NCBI GenBank assembly: GCA_028823435.1
Contig: JAPKBK010000053.1
Coordinates: forward strand, 1-9,613
DNA length: 9,613 bases
Reading direction: 5' to 3'
Source: Flavobacteriales bacterium
GTDB lineage: Bacteria > Bacteroidota > Bacteroidia > Flavobacteriales_D > Sanyastnellaceae
In this document: piece by piece, positions 1 through 6,598 of the stretch
Layout of the letters: every line of letters starts with the position of its first letter
How positions within the stretch are numbered: the first letter of the stretch is position 1
Notes under the pieces: generated by a model
What the model was told of the DNA's origin: nothing
Database searches by the model: none
What the model saw: the letters and a program-made list of their open reading frames with translations, nothing else
Position numbers and translations under genes: made by a program

Positions 1-1208
1 GCCAAAGTTGCAGTCAGAACAATGATTGATTGTTGTGCGATGGTCAAGTCCACCATGTGAAACTGAGCGAGTGCGACCACTGCGATTGCTTGATACAAGC
101 TGGTTCCATCCATGTTTACGGTTGCTCCAATAGGAAGAACGAAGCTCGAGCTTCGTTCTGAAACACCTAAGTTTTCCTCCACGCATTTCATGGTGACAGG
201 CAACGTGGCTACAGAGGAGGATGTCGAAAATGCGGTAATCTGAGCATCACGCATCCCCGTCGTAAATTGCTTCCAACTCATCTTCTTTACAAACAATGAG
301 ACTATGGCTGGGTACACGATAAACGCCATGATGAAAAGGCCCAAAACAACGACAATAGAATAGTACAATAGAAATGTGAGTAGCTGTTGGAAATGTTCTG
401 GATCGGAACCTGCAGCCTTCACGATTTGGCCTGCCATAAGCGCAAACACAAAGATGGGCATCGCCTTCATGACCACCCAAACCATTTGAATGAACACTTC
501 GTTTAAGGCGTCTACAGCTTTGACTACTGTTTTCTTCTGTTCTCCTTGAAGTCCAGTGACCACGATTCCAAAGAAGATCGCAAAGAAGATAATTTGCAAC
601 ATTTGCATGTCGCTTAAAGATTGAAAGATATTTTTCGGGACGACATCAACCAAGGGTTGAAGGGGGCCGCTGTTTTTTGTGTTTTCCGCTTTGTTCAGTT
701 TGTCACTGACCCATTCGTTTGCTTCAGTGACCTCTCCTTGAATGAGCTCTACTTTTTCGGCAAATTCAGGCAATGCAGAAATGGTGATGCTGTCTAGCCG
801 CGTAATGTCATTTGCATCTCGCCAAAGCTCGTATCTGATCCTGTTGTCCTCTCTAAGTGTTTCACTGGCGTGTGTTCCTGGCTTGAAAATATTCACAAGT
901 GTTAAGCCCACAATCACCGCAAACATTGTTGTCGTCAGATAGATGGCCAACGTTTTAACCCCCATCCGGCCAAGCTTTTTCATGTCTCCCAGACTCGCGA
1001 CACCACTTATAATGCTGAATAGAACAAGCGGGACAGCAATGAGTTTCAATAGATTTATGAAAATGTCGCCGAATGGTTGAATCCATTTTAACGTAAATTC
1101 ATTCCAACCAAACGCCACACTCATCCAGGCGTATATCACACCAAGTATCAGTCCTATAATGACTTTCCAGTGTAAGGCCAGTCCTTTGTTTGTAGATTCT
1201 TTACTCAT
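1..1208 (-). CDS. Dicarboxylate/amino acid:cation symporter (DAACS family), C-terminus cut by window edge
   Basis: The open frame reads from ATG at 1208 to the left edge: 402 residues and no stop. It is a sodium- or proton-coupled inner-membrane carrier for acidic amino acids or C4-dicarboxylates (GltP/GltPh/EAAT fold). Visible signs are an early membrane segment (about 14-33), the conserved IAVPLVLFSI stretch (57-66), the serine-rich HP1 loop STSSSVATLP (328-337) and the TM7 signature NMDGTSLYQ (365-373), whose NMDGT core helps bind sodium. The TM8 residues that set substrate choice lie outside the window, so glutamate versus dicarboxylate cannot be decided. Unusual is a long, charged stretch between TM3 and TM4 (about 112-190), absent from short bacterial GltP proteins; the full protein should be near 470-500 residues. 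The gene starts 30 bases after aroC with no visible terminator between, so co-transcription is likely. A perfect 24-bp palindrome lies inside it at 136-159. Confidence 0.93.
   Translation of the reverse strand, partial: MSKESTNKGLALHWKVIIGLILGVIYAWMSVAFGWNEFTLKWIQPFGDIFINLLKLIAVPLVLFSIISGVASLGDMKKLGRMGVKTLAIYLTTTMFAVIVGLTLVNIFKPGTHASETLREDNRIRYELWRDANDITRLDSITISALPEFAEKVELIQGEVTEANEWVSDKLNKAENTKNSGPLQPLVDVVPKNIFQSLSDMQMLQIIFFAIFFGIVVTGLQGEQKKTVVKAVDALNEVFIQMVWVVMKAMPIFVFALMAGQIVKAAGSDPEHFQQLLTFLLYYSIVVVLGLFIMAFIVYPAIVSLFVKKMSWKQFTTGMRDAQITAFSTSSSVATLPVTMKCVEENLGVSERSSSFVLPIGATVNMDGTSLYQAIAVVALAQFHMVDLTIAQQSIIVLTATL
136..159. repeat. Perfect 24-bp palindrome inside the symporter gene
   Basis: Bases 136-159 equal their own reverse complement over all 24 positions. 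The left half-site is AGAACGAAGCTC and the centre is CTCGAG at 145-150. The symmetry breaks just outside (135 A against 160 G). It lies in coding DNA for about symporter residues 350-358, shortly before the NMDGT signature. Transcribed, it could form a stem of about 10 bp closed by a four-base loop; as DNA it could bind a dimeric protein or be a cruciform-prone site. No function is shown by the sequence itself. Confidence 0.9.
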
Positions 1209-1238
1209 TGTTTTGTCAATTCTATTTCCAGAGGGCGT

Positions 1239-2339
1239 TCATAAACGTGCAGATCTTTGCCTCAACAGATGGTCTCCCAAGACCAATGCAACCATGGCCT
1301 CTACGATCGGAACGGCGCGAGGTAGAACACAAGGATCGTGCCTTCCTTTCCCGCTGATCGTCATTTCTTCACTGTCTCGGTTCACCGTGTTCTGTTCTTT
1401 TTTAATCGTAGACACGGGCTTAAACCCGATTCTTAACACGATCTCTTCTCCATTAGAAATTCCCCCTTGAATGCCGCCACTTCTGTTTGTTTCAGTATTG
1501 ACCCCGCCATCCTTGTCTGTTCTGAAGGCGTCATTGTGTTCTGAGCCTTTCATAAGTGTGCCAGTGAATCCCGAACCCACTTCAATGCCCTTTACAGCAG
1601 GGATGCTCATGAGCGCTTTTGCCAGGTCTGCTTCGAGTTTGTCAAAAACAGGTTCTCCCCATCCCGACGGAACATTTTTTGCCACAACGACTATTGCGCC
1701 TCCTACGGTGTCACCCGCTTTTTTAACCTCTTCAATGCGCTGAATCATTCTGTCAGCGATTTCCTTTGAGGGGCATCTGACGATGTTCTCGTCAATCACA
1801 GATCTCTCAAAAAAGGCAGGAGGGAAGGGGACTGAGATGTCGTGTACTCTTTCAACATAGGCACTTATTTCAACCTTGCTTGCTGCAAATAGAAGTTGTT
1901 TTGCAATGGCGCCTCCCACAACTCTACACGCTGTTTCTCTCGCGGAAGATCTCCCTCCGCCTCGAATGTCTCTTAGACCATATTTGGCTTCATAGGTATA
2001 ATCAGCATGTGAGGGTCTGTATGCGTTTTTCAGGTATGCGTAATCTTTGCTTTTTGCATCCTTATTCTGAATGCCAAACCCGACAGGTGTGCCAGTGCTG
2101 ATTAAAGATTCATCTTCATTTTTGATTACGCCAGAAAAAATAGCGACAATATCGTGTTCTTTCCGAGCCGTAGTGAGGTGAGACGTGCCAGGTCTTCGGC
2201 GGTCTAATTCGCTTTGAATCGACTCAATATCAATGGTTAAGCCCGACGGCAACCCGTCAAGAATGCCTCCGATAGACGCCCCGTGAGATTCGCCGAACGT
2301 AGTTATTTGTAAGAGCTTGCCGAAAGTATTGCCTGCCAT
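1239..2339 (-). CDS. aroC: Chorismate synthase
   Basis: The protein (366 residues) converts 5-enolpyruvylshikimate-3-phosphate to chorismate, the last shikimate-pathway step, in the cytoplasm with reduced FMN. The family signatures are present in order: TTFGESHG near the N-terminus (His19), RPSHADYTYEAKYG, the GGGRSSARETACR stretch, NRSGGIQGGISNGE, and PRAVPIVEAMVAL near the C-terminus. Length is normal and no key motif is missing. I chose ATG at 2339, giving MAGNTFGKLL, which is where chorismate synthases normally begin. A TTG three codons upstream (2348) is in frame but would add only three residues and lies in the palindromic spacer. The gene is divergent from hutI, only 26 bases away start to start, and is followed after 30 bases by the symporter on the same strand. 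It shares no obvious pathway with either neighbour. Confidence 0.97.
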   Translation of the reverse strand: MAGNTFGKLLQITTFGESHGASIGGILDGLPSGLTIDIESIQSELDRRRPGTSHLTTARKEHDIVAIFSGVIKNEDESLISTGTPVGFGIQNKDAKSKDYAYLKNAYRPSHADYTYEAKYGLRDIRGGGRSSARETACRVVGGAIAKQLLFAASKVEISAYVERVHDISVPFPPAFFERSVIDENIVRCPSKEIADRMIQRIEEVKKAGDTVGGAIVVVAKNVPSGWGEPVFDKLEADLAKALMSIPAVKGIEVGSGFTGTLMKGSEHNDAFRTDKDGGVNTETNRSGGIQGGISNGEEIVLRIGFKPVSTIKKEQNTVNRDSEEMTISGKGRHDPCVLPRAVPIVEAMVALVLGDHLLRQRSARL

Positions 2340-2368
2340 AGCCTGCAAGATATAACTTGCGGCCTATG
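2337..2368. promoter_or_regulatory. Near-palindromic divergent aroC/hutI promoter region
   Basis: Between the ATG of aroC (2339, minus) and that of hutI (2366, plus) there are only 26 bases. The 32 bases including both start codons match their own reverse complement at 26 positions. The core, GCAAGATATAACTTGC at 2345-2360, matches at 14 of 16. Each strand shows the same arrangement: TATA-A-CTTG (plus) or TATA-T-CTTG (minus), then six bases, then ATG. These loosely resemble the Bacteroidota -7 box TAnnTTTG, but are off by one in spacing and one base. On the plus strand a TTG at 2329-2331, inside aroC, sits 19 bases before the box, as expected for a -33 element. On the minus strand the nearest TTTG (2369-2372) is only 14 bases away. 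The site may hold two overlapping promoters, an operator for a dimeric regulator, or both. The symmetry is seen; the role is inferred. Confidence 0.5.
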
Positions 2369-3622
2369 CAAACACTCTTTAAAGACATCAAAGGATTAGT
2401 CGGTTGTTACAAAATCTCACCTCCTTATTTGGCTGGAGCTGATATGACGCAATTTCCTGTACTTGAAAATGCATGGTTGACAGTTGAGGGGAAGAAAATA
2501 ACGGGGTTTGGGCCCATGTCAGAATGTCCCAAATGTGACGGAGAAACGGTTGTGTGTTCAGGCCGCTTCATTCTTCCTTCTTGGTGTGACAGCCACTCTC
2601 ACCTTGTATATGCTGATGACAGAGCAGGTGAGTTCCTCGATCGGTTAAGAGGATTGTCGTACGAAGAGATTGCCGCAAAAGGAGGTGGCATTCTCAACTC
2701 TGCACGCGCAATTCAGAAATTGCCTGAGGACGTGCTCTTTGACAGGTCACTTGATCGCCTTCTGGATGTTATCAAGCTGGGTGTAGGTGCGCTAGAGATT
2801 AAATCGGGTTACGGCCTTACTCTCAAAGCAGAGCGCAAGATGCTAAGGGTGATAAAGCGTCTGAAGTCGGTGTCTCCCATTCCACTTAAGGCCACCTTTC
2901 TGGGGTGTCATGCTGTTCCTGCTGAGTTCGACAATTCTTCGGATTACACCACACATGTCATTGAGGATATGCTTCCCGAATTTGTCTCGGAAGGACTTGT
3001 CGATTATGTGGATGTTTTTTGCGAAACAGGCTACTTCTCACTGGTGGATACACAGCGCATTATTGAGGCTGCTAAGAAATTAGGTGTTAAATCTAAAATA
3101 CATGTTAATCAGTTTAATATATTAGGTGGGGTGGAGTTATGCGTTAATAATAATTCGTTGAGTGTAGATCACCTAGAAGTGGTCAACGATGAAGATATTG
3201 CCGCTCTGAAAACGACGCTTTCAAAAGACAGAAAGCATCCTACTTTTCCTGTAGCGCTTCCGCTTTGCTCTCATTTCTTAGGCCTGCCATATACGCCAGG
3301 TCGTCAACTTGTCGATGCAGGTCTCCCTCTTGTGCTCGCAACAGATCACAACCCAGGGACATCACCCTCAGGAGATATGACTGAAGTGGTACGTCTCGGG
3401 TCTTTGAAGATGGGGCTTGAACCCATAGAGGCGATCGCCGCGGCAACTTTGAATGGCGCAGCAGCCATGGAGCTTGTAGATTCAGTGGGTACACTCTCAT
3501 TGGGGAAGCGTGCAAATTTCATTTTAACACGTGAAATGAGTGGCCTGGAGGAAATCCCATACCGATTGAATGACATCGTTGTTGAAAAGGTGTATGTTAA
3601 TGGTGAAGTTTGGTTAGGCTAA
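2366..3622 (+). CDS. hutI: Imidazolonepropionase
   Basis: This 418-residue amidohydrolase hydrolyses 4-imidazolone-5-propanoate to N-formimino-L-glutamate, the third step of histidine degradation, in the cytoplasm. Visible in order are the metal-binding H-x-H in CDSHSHLVYADDRA (His77, His79), the long GGGI stretch, EIKSGYGL (Tyr149 region), TFLGCHAVP (His182), KIHVNQFN (His246) and LATDHNPGTSP (Asp327). These match the family's four metal ligands and substrate-contact histidine. Gln249 stands where Bacillus HutI has Glu; I believe this variation occurs in other HutI proteins. I chose ATG at 2366; a TTG three codons earlier lies in the promoter palindrome. ftcD follows after 29 bases on the same strand and consumes the product. 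hutH and hutU are not in the window. A markedly AT-rich patch runs from 3071 to about 3160, around the codon for His246, without breaking the frame. Confidence 0.96.
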   Translation: MQTLFKDIKGLVGCYKISPPYLAGADMTQFPVLENAWLTVEGKKITGFGPMSECPKCDGETVVCSGRFILPSWCDSHSHLVYADDRAGEFLDRLRGLSYEEIAAKGGGILNSARAIQKLPEDVLFDRSLDRLLDVIKLGVGALEIKSGYGLTLKAERKMLRVIKRLKSVSPIPLKATFLGCHAVPAEFDNSSDYTTHVIEDMLPEFVSEGLVDYVDVFCETGYFSLVDTQRIIEAAKKLGVKSKIHVNQFNILGGVELCVNNNSLSVDHLEVVNDEDIAALKTTLSKDRKHPTFPVALPLCSHFLGLPYTPGRQLVDAGLPLVLATDHNPGTSPSGDMTEVVRLGSLKMGLEPIEAIAAATLNGAAAMELVDSVGTLSLGKRANFILTREMSGLEEIPYRLNDIVVEKVYVNGEVWLG

Positions 3623-3651
3623 ACCTACATCTTGTGAGGTAGTTTTACTTC

Positions 3652-5343
3652 ATGCAAAGACTCATTGAATGTGTTCCTAATATTTCTGAAGGACGTCGTC
3701 CAGAAATAATTGATGCTGTTACCTCAGTCATAGAGACCGTAGAGGGGTGTAGGCTTCTAGATGTCGATCCAGGAAAAAGTACAAATCGTACAGTGATTAC
3801 TTTTGTCGGTCCACCAGAAACAATTGGTGAGGCGGCATTTCGTGTCATAGAAAAGGCCGCCGAGCTTATCGATATGTCGAAACACGCTGGTGAACACCCC
3901 CGGATGGGCGCAACAGACGTATGTCCTTTTGTTCCCATCTCTGGCGTTACGATGGAAGATTGTATTCAAGTAGCTCATGCCCTGGGGAAACGTGTGGGAG
4001 AGGCGTTAGGTATTCCTGGATACCACTATGAATCTGCAGCCCACACGCCTGAACGTAAAAACCTTGCTTTTTGCAGAAAAGGGGAGTATGAAGGTTTAGA
4101 AAAGTTATCCTCGGATGAATTTCGACCAGATTTCGGACCAGCTGCGTTCAATGATCGCGCTCGTAAAACAGGCGCAACCGCTATTGGCGCGCGTGATTTC
4201 CTTGTGGCTTACAACATCAATATTAACTCAACATCTTCTCGCCGTGCGAACGCGATTGCCTTTGATATACGAGAGGCAGGTAGAATGAAGCGTGAAGGAG
4301 GGAAGGTTTCAGGTAAAATCATGAAGGATGCAAATGGTGCGCCCGTTCGTCAACCTGGCACGCTCAAGTCTGTGAAAGGAATAGGCTGGTATATTGAAGA
4401 GTATGGAATCGCTCAACTTTCATTAAACCTGACAGATATTAATGTGACACCGACACATGTTGCGTTTGACGAAGCGTGCTCAAAAGCCCAAGACCGTGGG
4501 ATTCGTGTCACTGGTTCAGAACTTGTAGGTCTTGTTCCATTGAAAGTGATGACAGACGCAGCCGATTACTTCCTGCGTAAACAACAAAGATCTACGGGGG
4601 TCTCGGAATCAGAAAAGATAAAGATTGCCATTAAATCCCTTGGCCTGGATGATTTGGCACCATTCAATCCAGATGAACGAATCATTGAATATTTAATCGG
4701 TGGACTTGGTGCTTTTCCGCTTCTTGAAAAAAACCTGCGAGATTTTTCTAACGAAACGGCTTCCGAATCACCTGCACCTGGAGGAGGTTCCATCGCTGCT
4801 TATTCCGGTGCCCTTGGGACAGCGCTTTCTACGATGGTCGCAAACCTAAGTGCAAATAAACGCGGATGGGATGACCGCTGGGAGGAGTTCAGTAACTGGG
4901 CTGACAAAGGCCAAACCTATCATTCTCGTCTGCTCGCTCTTGTCGACGCCGACACAGCAGCATTTAACGGAATCATGGATGCCTATGGCCTTCCCAAATC
5001 GACAGAAGATCAGAAGTCAACGCGCGATGAAGCGATACAGACCGCGACAAAACACGCCATTGAGATCCCAATGCAAGTGGCGGAAGTCGCGCATGACGCG
5101 CTCGAGGTTGCAGAGGCAATGGCTGATTTCGGCAATCCAAACTCCATCACCGATGCAGGAGTAGGCGCAATGTGCCTTCGGACAGCTGTCCTTGGCGCGA
5201 TTCTAAATGCGAGAGTCAACACAGCTGATCTAAATGACAAAGCGTATGTGGGGACTGTTCTTTCCCGATGTGAAGAACTTGTCTCGAGCGTAACATCTCG
5301 TGAGGCTGCAGTTTTGGCGCGTGTCGATGCGTTGTTGGGATGA
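3652..5343 (+). CDS. ftcD: Bifunctional glutamate formimidoyltransferase / formimidotetrahydrofolate cyclodeaminase
   Basis: The 563-residue protein moves the formimino group from N-formiminoglutamate to tetrahydrofolate, releasing glutamate, then deaminates the folate adduct to 5,10-methenyl-THF plus ammonia. The transferase part is residues 1 to about 325: IECVPNISEGRRPEIIDAV at the N-terminus, then HAGEHPRMGATDVCPF containing His82, at the position of the catalytic histidine of mammalian FTCD. Its second subdomain includes GIGWYIEEYGIAQLSLNL. After a linker (about 312-355), the cyclodeaminase domain begins near LRDFSNETASESPAPGGGS (362-380) and includes NSITDAGVGAM (497-507). The domain order and length match the animal enzyme (about 540 residues), so both steps are in one chain. 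It follows hutI by 29 bases, probably in one transcript, and ends 38 bases before a bidirectional terminator. ATG at 3652 starts directly on the conserved domain. Confidence 0.96.
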   Translation: MQRLIECVPNISEGRRPEIIDAVTSVIETVEGCRLLDVDPGKSTNRTVITFVGPPETIGEAAFRVIEKAAELIDMSKHAGEHPRMGATDVCPFVPISGVTMEDCIQVAHALGKRVGEALGIPGYHYESAAHTPERKNLAFCRKGEYEGLEKLSSDEFRPDFGPAAFNDRARKTGATAIGARDFLVAYNININSTSSRRANAIAFDIREAGRMKREGGKVSGKIMKDANGAPVRQPGTLKSVKGIGWYIEEYGIAQLSLNLTDINVTPTHVAFDEACSKAQDRGIRVTGSELVGLVPLKVMTDAADYFLRKQQRSTGVSESEKIKIAIKSLGLDDLAPFNPDERIIEYLIGGLGAFPLLEKNLRDFSNETASESPAPGGGSIAAYSGALGTALSTMVANLSANKRGWDDRWEEFSNWADKGQTYHSRLLALVDADTAAFNGIMDAYGLPKSTEDQKSTRDEAIQTATKHAIEIPMQVAEVAHDALEVAEAMADFGNPNSITDAGVGAMCLRTAVLGAILNARVNTADLNDKAYVGTVLSRCEELVSSVTSREAAVLARVDALLG

Positions 5344-5381
5344 GTTTGTAGGCAAAGCACCTCATCCATTTATAGGACAAT

Positions 5382-5417
5382 AAAAAAGCCGTCTCCTTAA
5401 AAGGGACGGCTTTTTTT
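5382..5417. terminator. Bidirectional intrinsic terminator between ftcD and rplS
   Basis: The GC-rich arms GCCGTCTC (5388-5395) and GGGACGGC (5403-5410) pair with one T-G wobble around a seven-base loop. They are flanked by six A on the left (5382-5387) and seven T on the right (5411-5417), so each strand reads as hairpin plus U-tract. It sits between the stops of the convergent ftcD (5343) and rplS (5456) genes and can end both transcripts. A second, AT-only hairpin, TACATTT (5417-5423) with AAATGTA (5428-5434), lies beside it on the rplS side and is too weak to call alone. Confidence 0.9.
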
Positions 5418-5455
5418 ACATTTATAAAAATGTATAAAGTTGTGTGATTCACTGA

Positions 5456-5803
5456 TTACATGCGGCGCTCTTTAATACGCGCAGACTTACCAGTTAAGTT
5501 ACGGATGTAGAATATTCTAGATCTACGAACTACACCGTACTTATTGACAACAATGCTGTCAAGGTGTGGGCTGTTAGTCGGGAATATTCTTTCTACTCCG
5601 ATGCTACTTGACATCTTACGTACGGTAAAGGTCTCTGTCATGCCAAATCCGCGACGTTGTAGCACAACACCTTGGAAAGCTTGTAGACGTTCCTTTTTAC
5701 CCTCTGTAATTTTGACGGTAATGGTCACTGTATCTCCAGCACCAAATTTCGGCCACTCGCGCGGCTCAACCATCATATTTGAAATCTCCTTAATGCGCTC
5801 CAT
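5456..5803 (-). CDS. rplS: 50S ribosomal protein L19 (bL19)
   Basis: The 115-residue protein is a component of the large ribosomal subunit near the interface with the small subunit. The bL19 core is clear: FGAGDTVTITVKITEG (20-35), then KERLQAFQGVVLQRRG with the typical basic loop, TETFTVRKMSSSIGVERIFP, NSPHLDSIVVNKYG and the Arg-rich C-terminal part VVRRSRIFYIRNLTGKSARI. Length is normal. The start at ATG 5803 gives a short helix before the core, as in relatives. It lies 78 bases downstream of trmD on the same strand, the usual trmD-rplS order; the rpsP and rimM genes that join this operon in enterobacteria are not here. Transcription ends at the hairpin at 5382-5417. Confidence 0.97.
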   Translation of the reverse strand: MERIKEISNMMVEPREWPKFGAGDTVTITVKITEGKKERLQAFQGVVLQRRGFGMTETFTVRKMSSSIGVERIFPTNSPHLDSIVVNKYGVVRRSRIFYIRNLTGKSARIKERRM

Positions 5804-5881
5804 TATAATATTCTTAAGCCCGTCTAAATTCAGTGTGCAATATTACGAATAAATTCAGCACGCTCGGCATAAAATCTCACT
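5804..5881 (-). other. rplS leader region with a 9-base direct repeat
   Basis: This 78-base spacer between trmD and rplS carries TAAATTCAG twice on the plus strand (5825-5833 and 5850-5858). In wider view it is CG-NN-TAAATTCAG, 25 bases apart start to start. In the rplS-sense RNA, AGCGUGC and GCACACU (plus-strand 5858-5864 and 5832-5838) could pair six of seven bases around a 19-base loop. A weak promoter-like box, TAATATTG on the minus strand (5838-5845), misses the TAnnTTTG consensus by one base and lacks a visible -33 partner. The region could hold a ribosomal-protein leader that binds bL19, or an internal promoter. Neither is demonstrated. Confidence 0.3.
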
Positions 5882-6559
5882 TTATCCGTGAAGTAAATCT
5901 GGACGCCTTTCTTGGGTTCGTTTTAACGCTTGGTCTTCCTCCCATTTTTGGATTTTTGCATGGTCTCCGCTTAGCAACACTTCGGGTACTTTTAAGCCTT
6001 GGTAATCTGCAGGTCTTGTGTAAACTGGCGGCGCCAATAATCCATCCTGAAAAGAGTCAGTCAATGCACTCATTTCATCTCCAATTACACCGGGGACTAG
6101 CCTTACAATCGCATCTGTCAATACTGCAGCGGCCAGTTCGCCACCACTTAATACGTAGTCGCCAATAGATATTTCTAGTGTCACAAATTTGTCCCTGAGC
6201 CTTTGGTCTATGCCTTTATAGTGACCACAAATCATCAAGATGTTGCCACAAAGAGAGAGCTGATTAACACGGCTTTGTGCAAGTCTTTCACCATCAGGTG
6301 TTAAAAAAATCACCTCATTGTAGACTCTTTGTGATTGTAAATCCTGAATTGCGTCGTGGATAGGTTGGATCGCGAGCACCATACCTGCCGCACCACCAAA
6401 TGGCGTGTCATCCACTCTTTTATGCTTGTCCTTTGTGTATTTACGGATGTCGTGTAAATGAACTTCCACAAGCCCTTTCTCTATTCCACGTTTCACAATG
6501 CTTTCTGCAAAAGGCCCATGTAAAAGTCCTGGCAGTACGGTTAGGATATCTATTCTCAC
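5882..6559 (-). CDS. trmD: tRNA (guanine-N1-)-methyltransferase TrmD
   Basis: This 225-residue SPOUT-class enzyme uses S-adenosylmethionine to methylate N1 of G37 in tRNAs, which prevents +1 frameshifting; it is normally an essential homodimer. The knotted N-terminal domain starts MRIDILTVLP, with DDTPFGGAAGMVL (50-62), the cofactor-site motif ICGHYKGIDQR (110-120) and SIGDYVLSGGEL (131-142). Arg153 and Asp168 stand where the two catalytic residues of the E. coli enzyme (Arg154, Asp169) lie. The C-terminal tRNA-binding part has PPVYTRPADY and KVPEVLLSGDHAKI, ending ALKRTQERRPDLL. The start codon is GTG at 6559: RIDI follows directly as in other TrmD proteins, and no ATG lies nearby. A consensus-type promoter box ends only four bases before this GTG. 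rplS follows 78 bases downstream. Confidence 0.97.
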   Translation of the reverse strand: MRIDILTVLPGLLHGPFAESIVKRGIEKGLVEVHLHDIRKYTKDKHKRVDDTPFGGAAGMVLAIQPIHDAIQDLQSQRVYNEVIFLTPDGERLAQSRVNQLSLCGNILMICGHYKGIDQRLRDKFVTLEISIGDYVLSGGELAAAVLTDAIVRLVPGVIGDEMSALTDSFQDGLLAPPVYTRPADYQGLKVPEVLLSGDHAKIQKWEEDQALKRTQERRPDLLHG

Positions 6560-6563
6560 GCGA

Positions 6564-6598
6564 CAAAGGTACTATTTAATAAATATGGAAAACAAAAA
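6564..6598 (-). promoter_or_regulatory. trmD: Bacteroidota-type promoter of trmD-rplS, possibly giving a leaderless mRNA
   Basis: On the minus strand TACCTTTG (plus-strand 6564-6571) is an exact match to the Bacteroidota -7 consensus TAnnTTTG. A TTTTTG (plus-strand 6593-6598) stands 21 bases upstream and fits the -33 TTG element at an accepted spacing. The -7 box ends four bases before the trmD GTG, so transcription would be expected to begin at or within a few bases of the start codon, leaving almost no 5' untranslated region. The -33 box also overlaps the T-tract of the upstream peptidase terminator. The match is seen; promoter activity and start position are inferred. Confidence 0.65.

Noticed and set aside
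564..587. 12-base tandem-like repeat CAAAGAAGATNN
   Set aside because: It reflects the repeated Ile-Phe-Phe residues of a symporter membrane segment; two short copies are expected by chance in such sequence.
1159..2101. Several plus-strand open frames opposite aroC
   Set aside because: They lie wholly or mostly antisense to a clearly conserved enzyme and lack recognisable motifs.
2340..2348. TTG start of aroC at 2348
   Set aside because: The ATG at 2339 matches the family N-terminus; the TTG adds three unconserved residues and lies in the palindromic spacer.
2357..2365. TTG start of hutI at 2357
   Set aside because: It is part of the TATA-A-CTTG box; the ATG at 2366 is a better start codon and lies six bases past the box.
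4850..5369. Overlapping open frames on both strands inside ftcD (4850-5164 plus, 5010-5369 minus)
   Set aside because: Both overlap the conserved cyclodeaminase domain in other frames and look like random translations.
5417..5434. AT-only hairpin TACATTT/AAATGTA
   Set aside because: Weak stem without a U-tract; it lies beside a strong terminator and needs no separate role.
5508..5519. 12-bp palindrome TAGAATATTCTA inside rplS
   Set aside because: About two such perfect 12-mers are expected by chance in a window of this size.
5833..6168. Open frame of 111 codons on the plus strand
   Set aside because: It runs antisense through the C-terminal half of trmD, has no domain pattern and no promoter; it is a shadow of a real gene.
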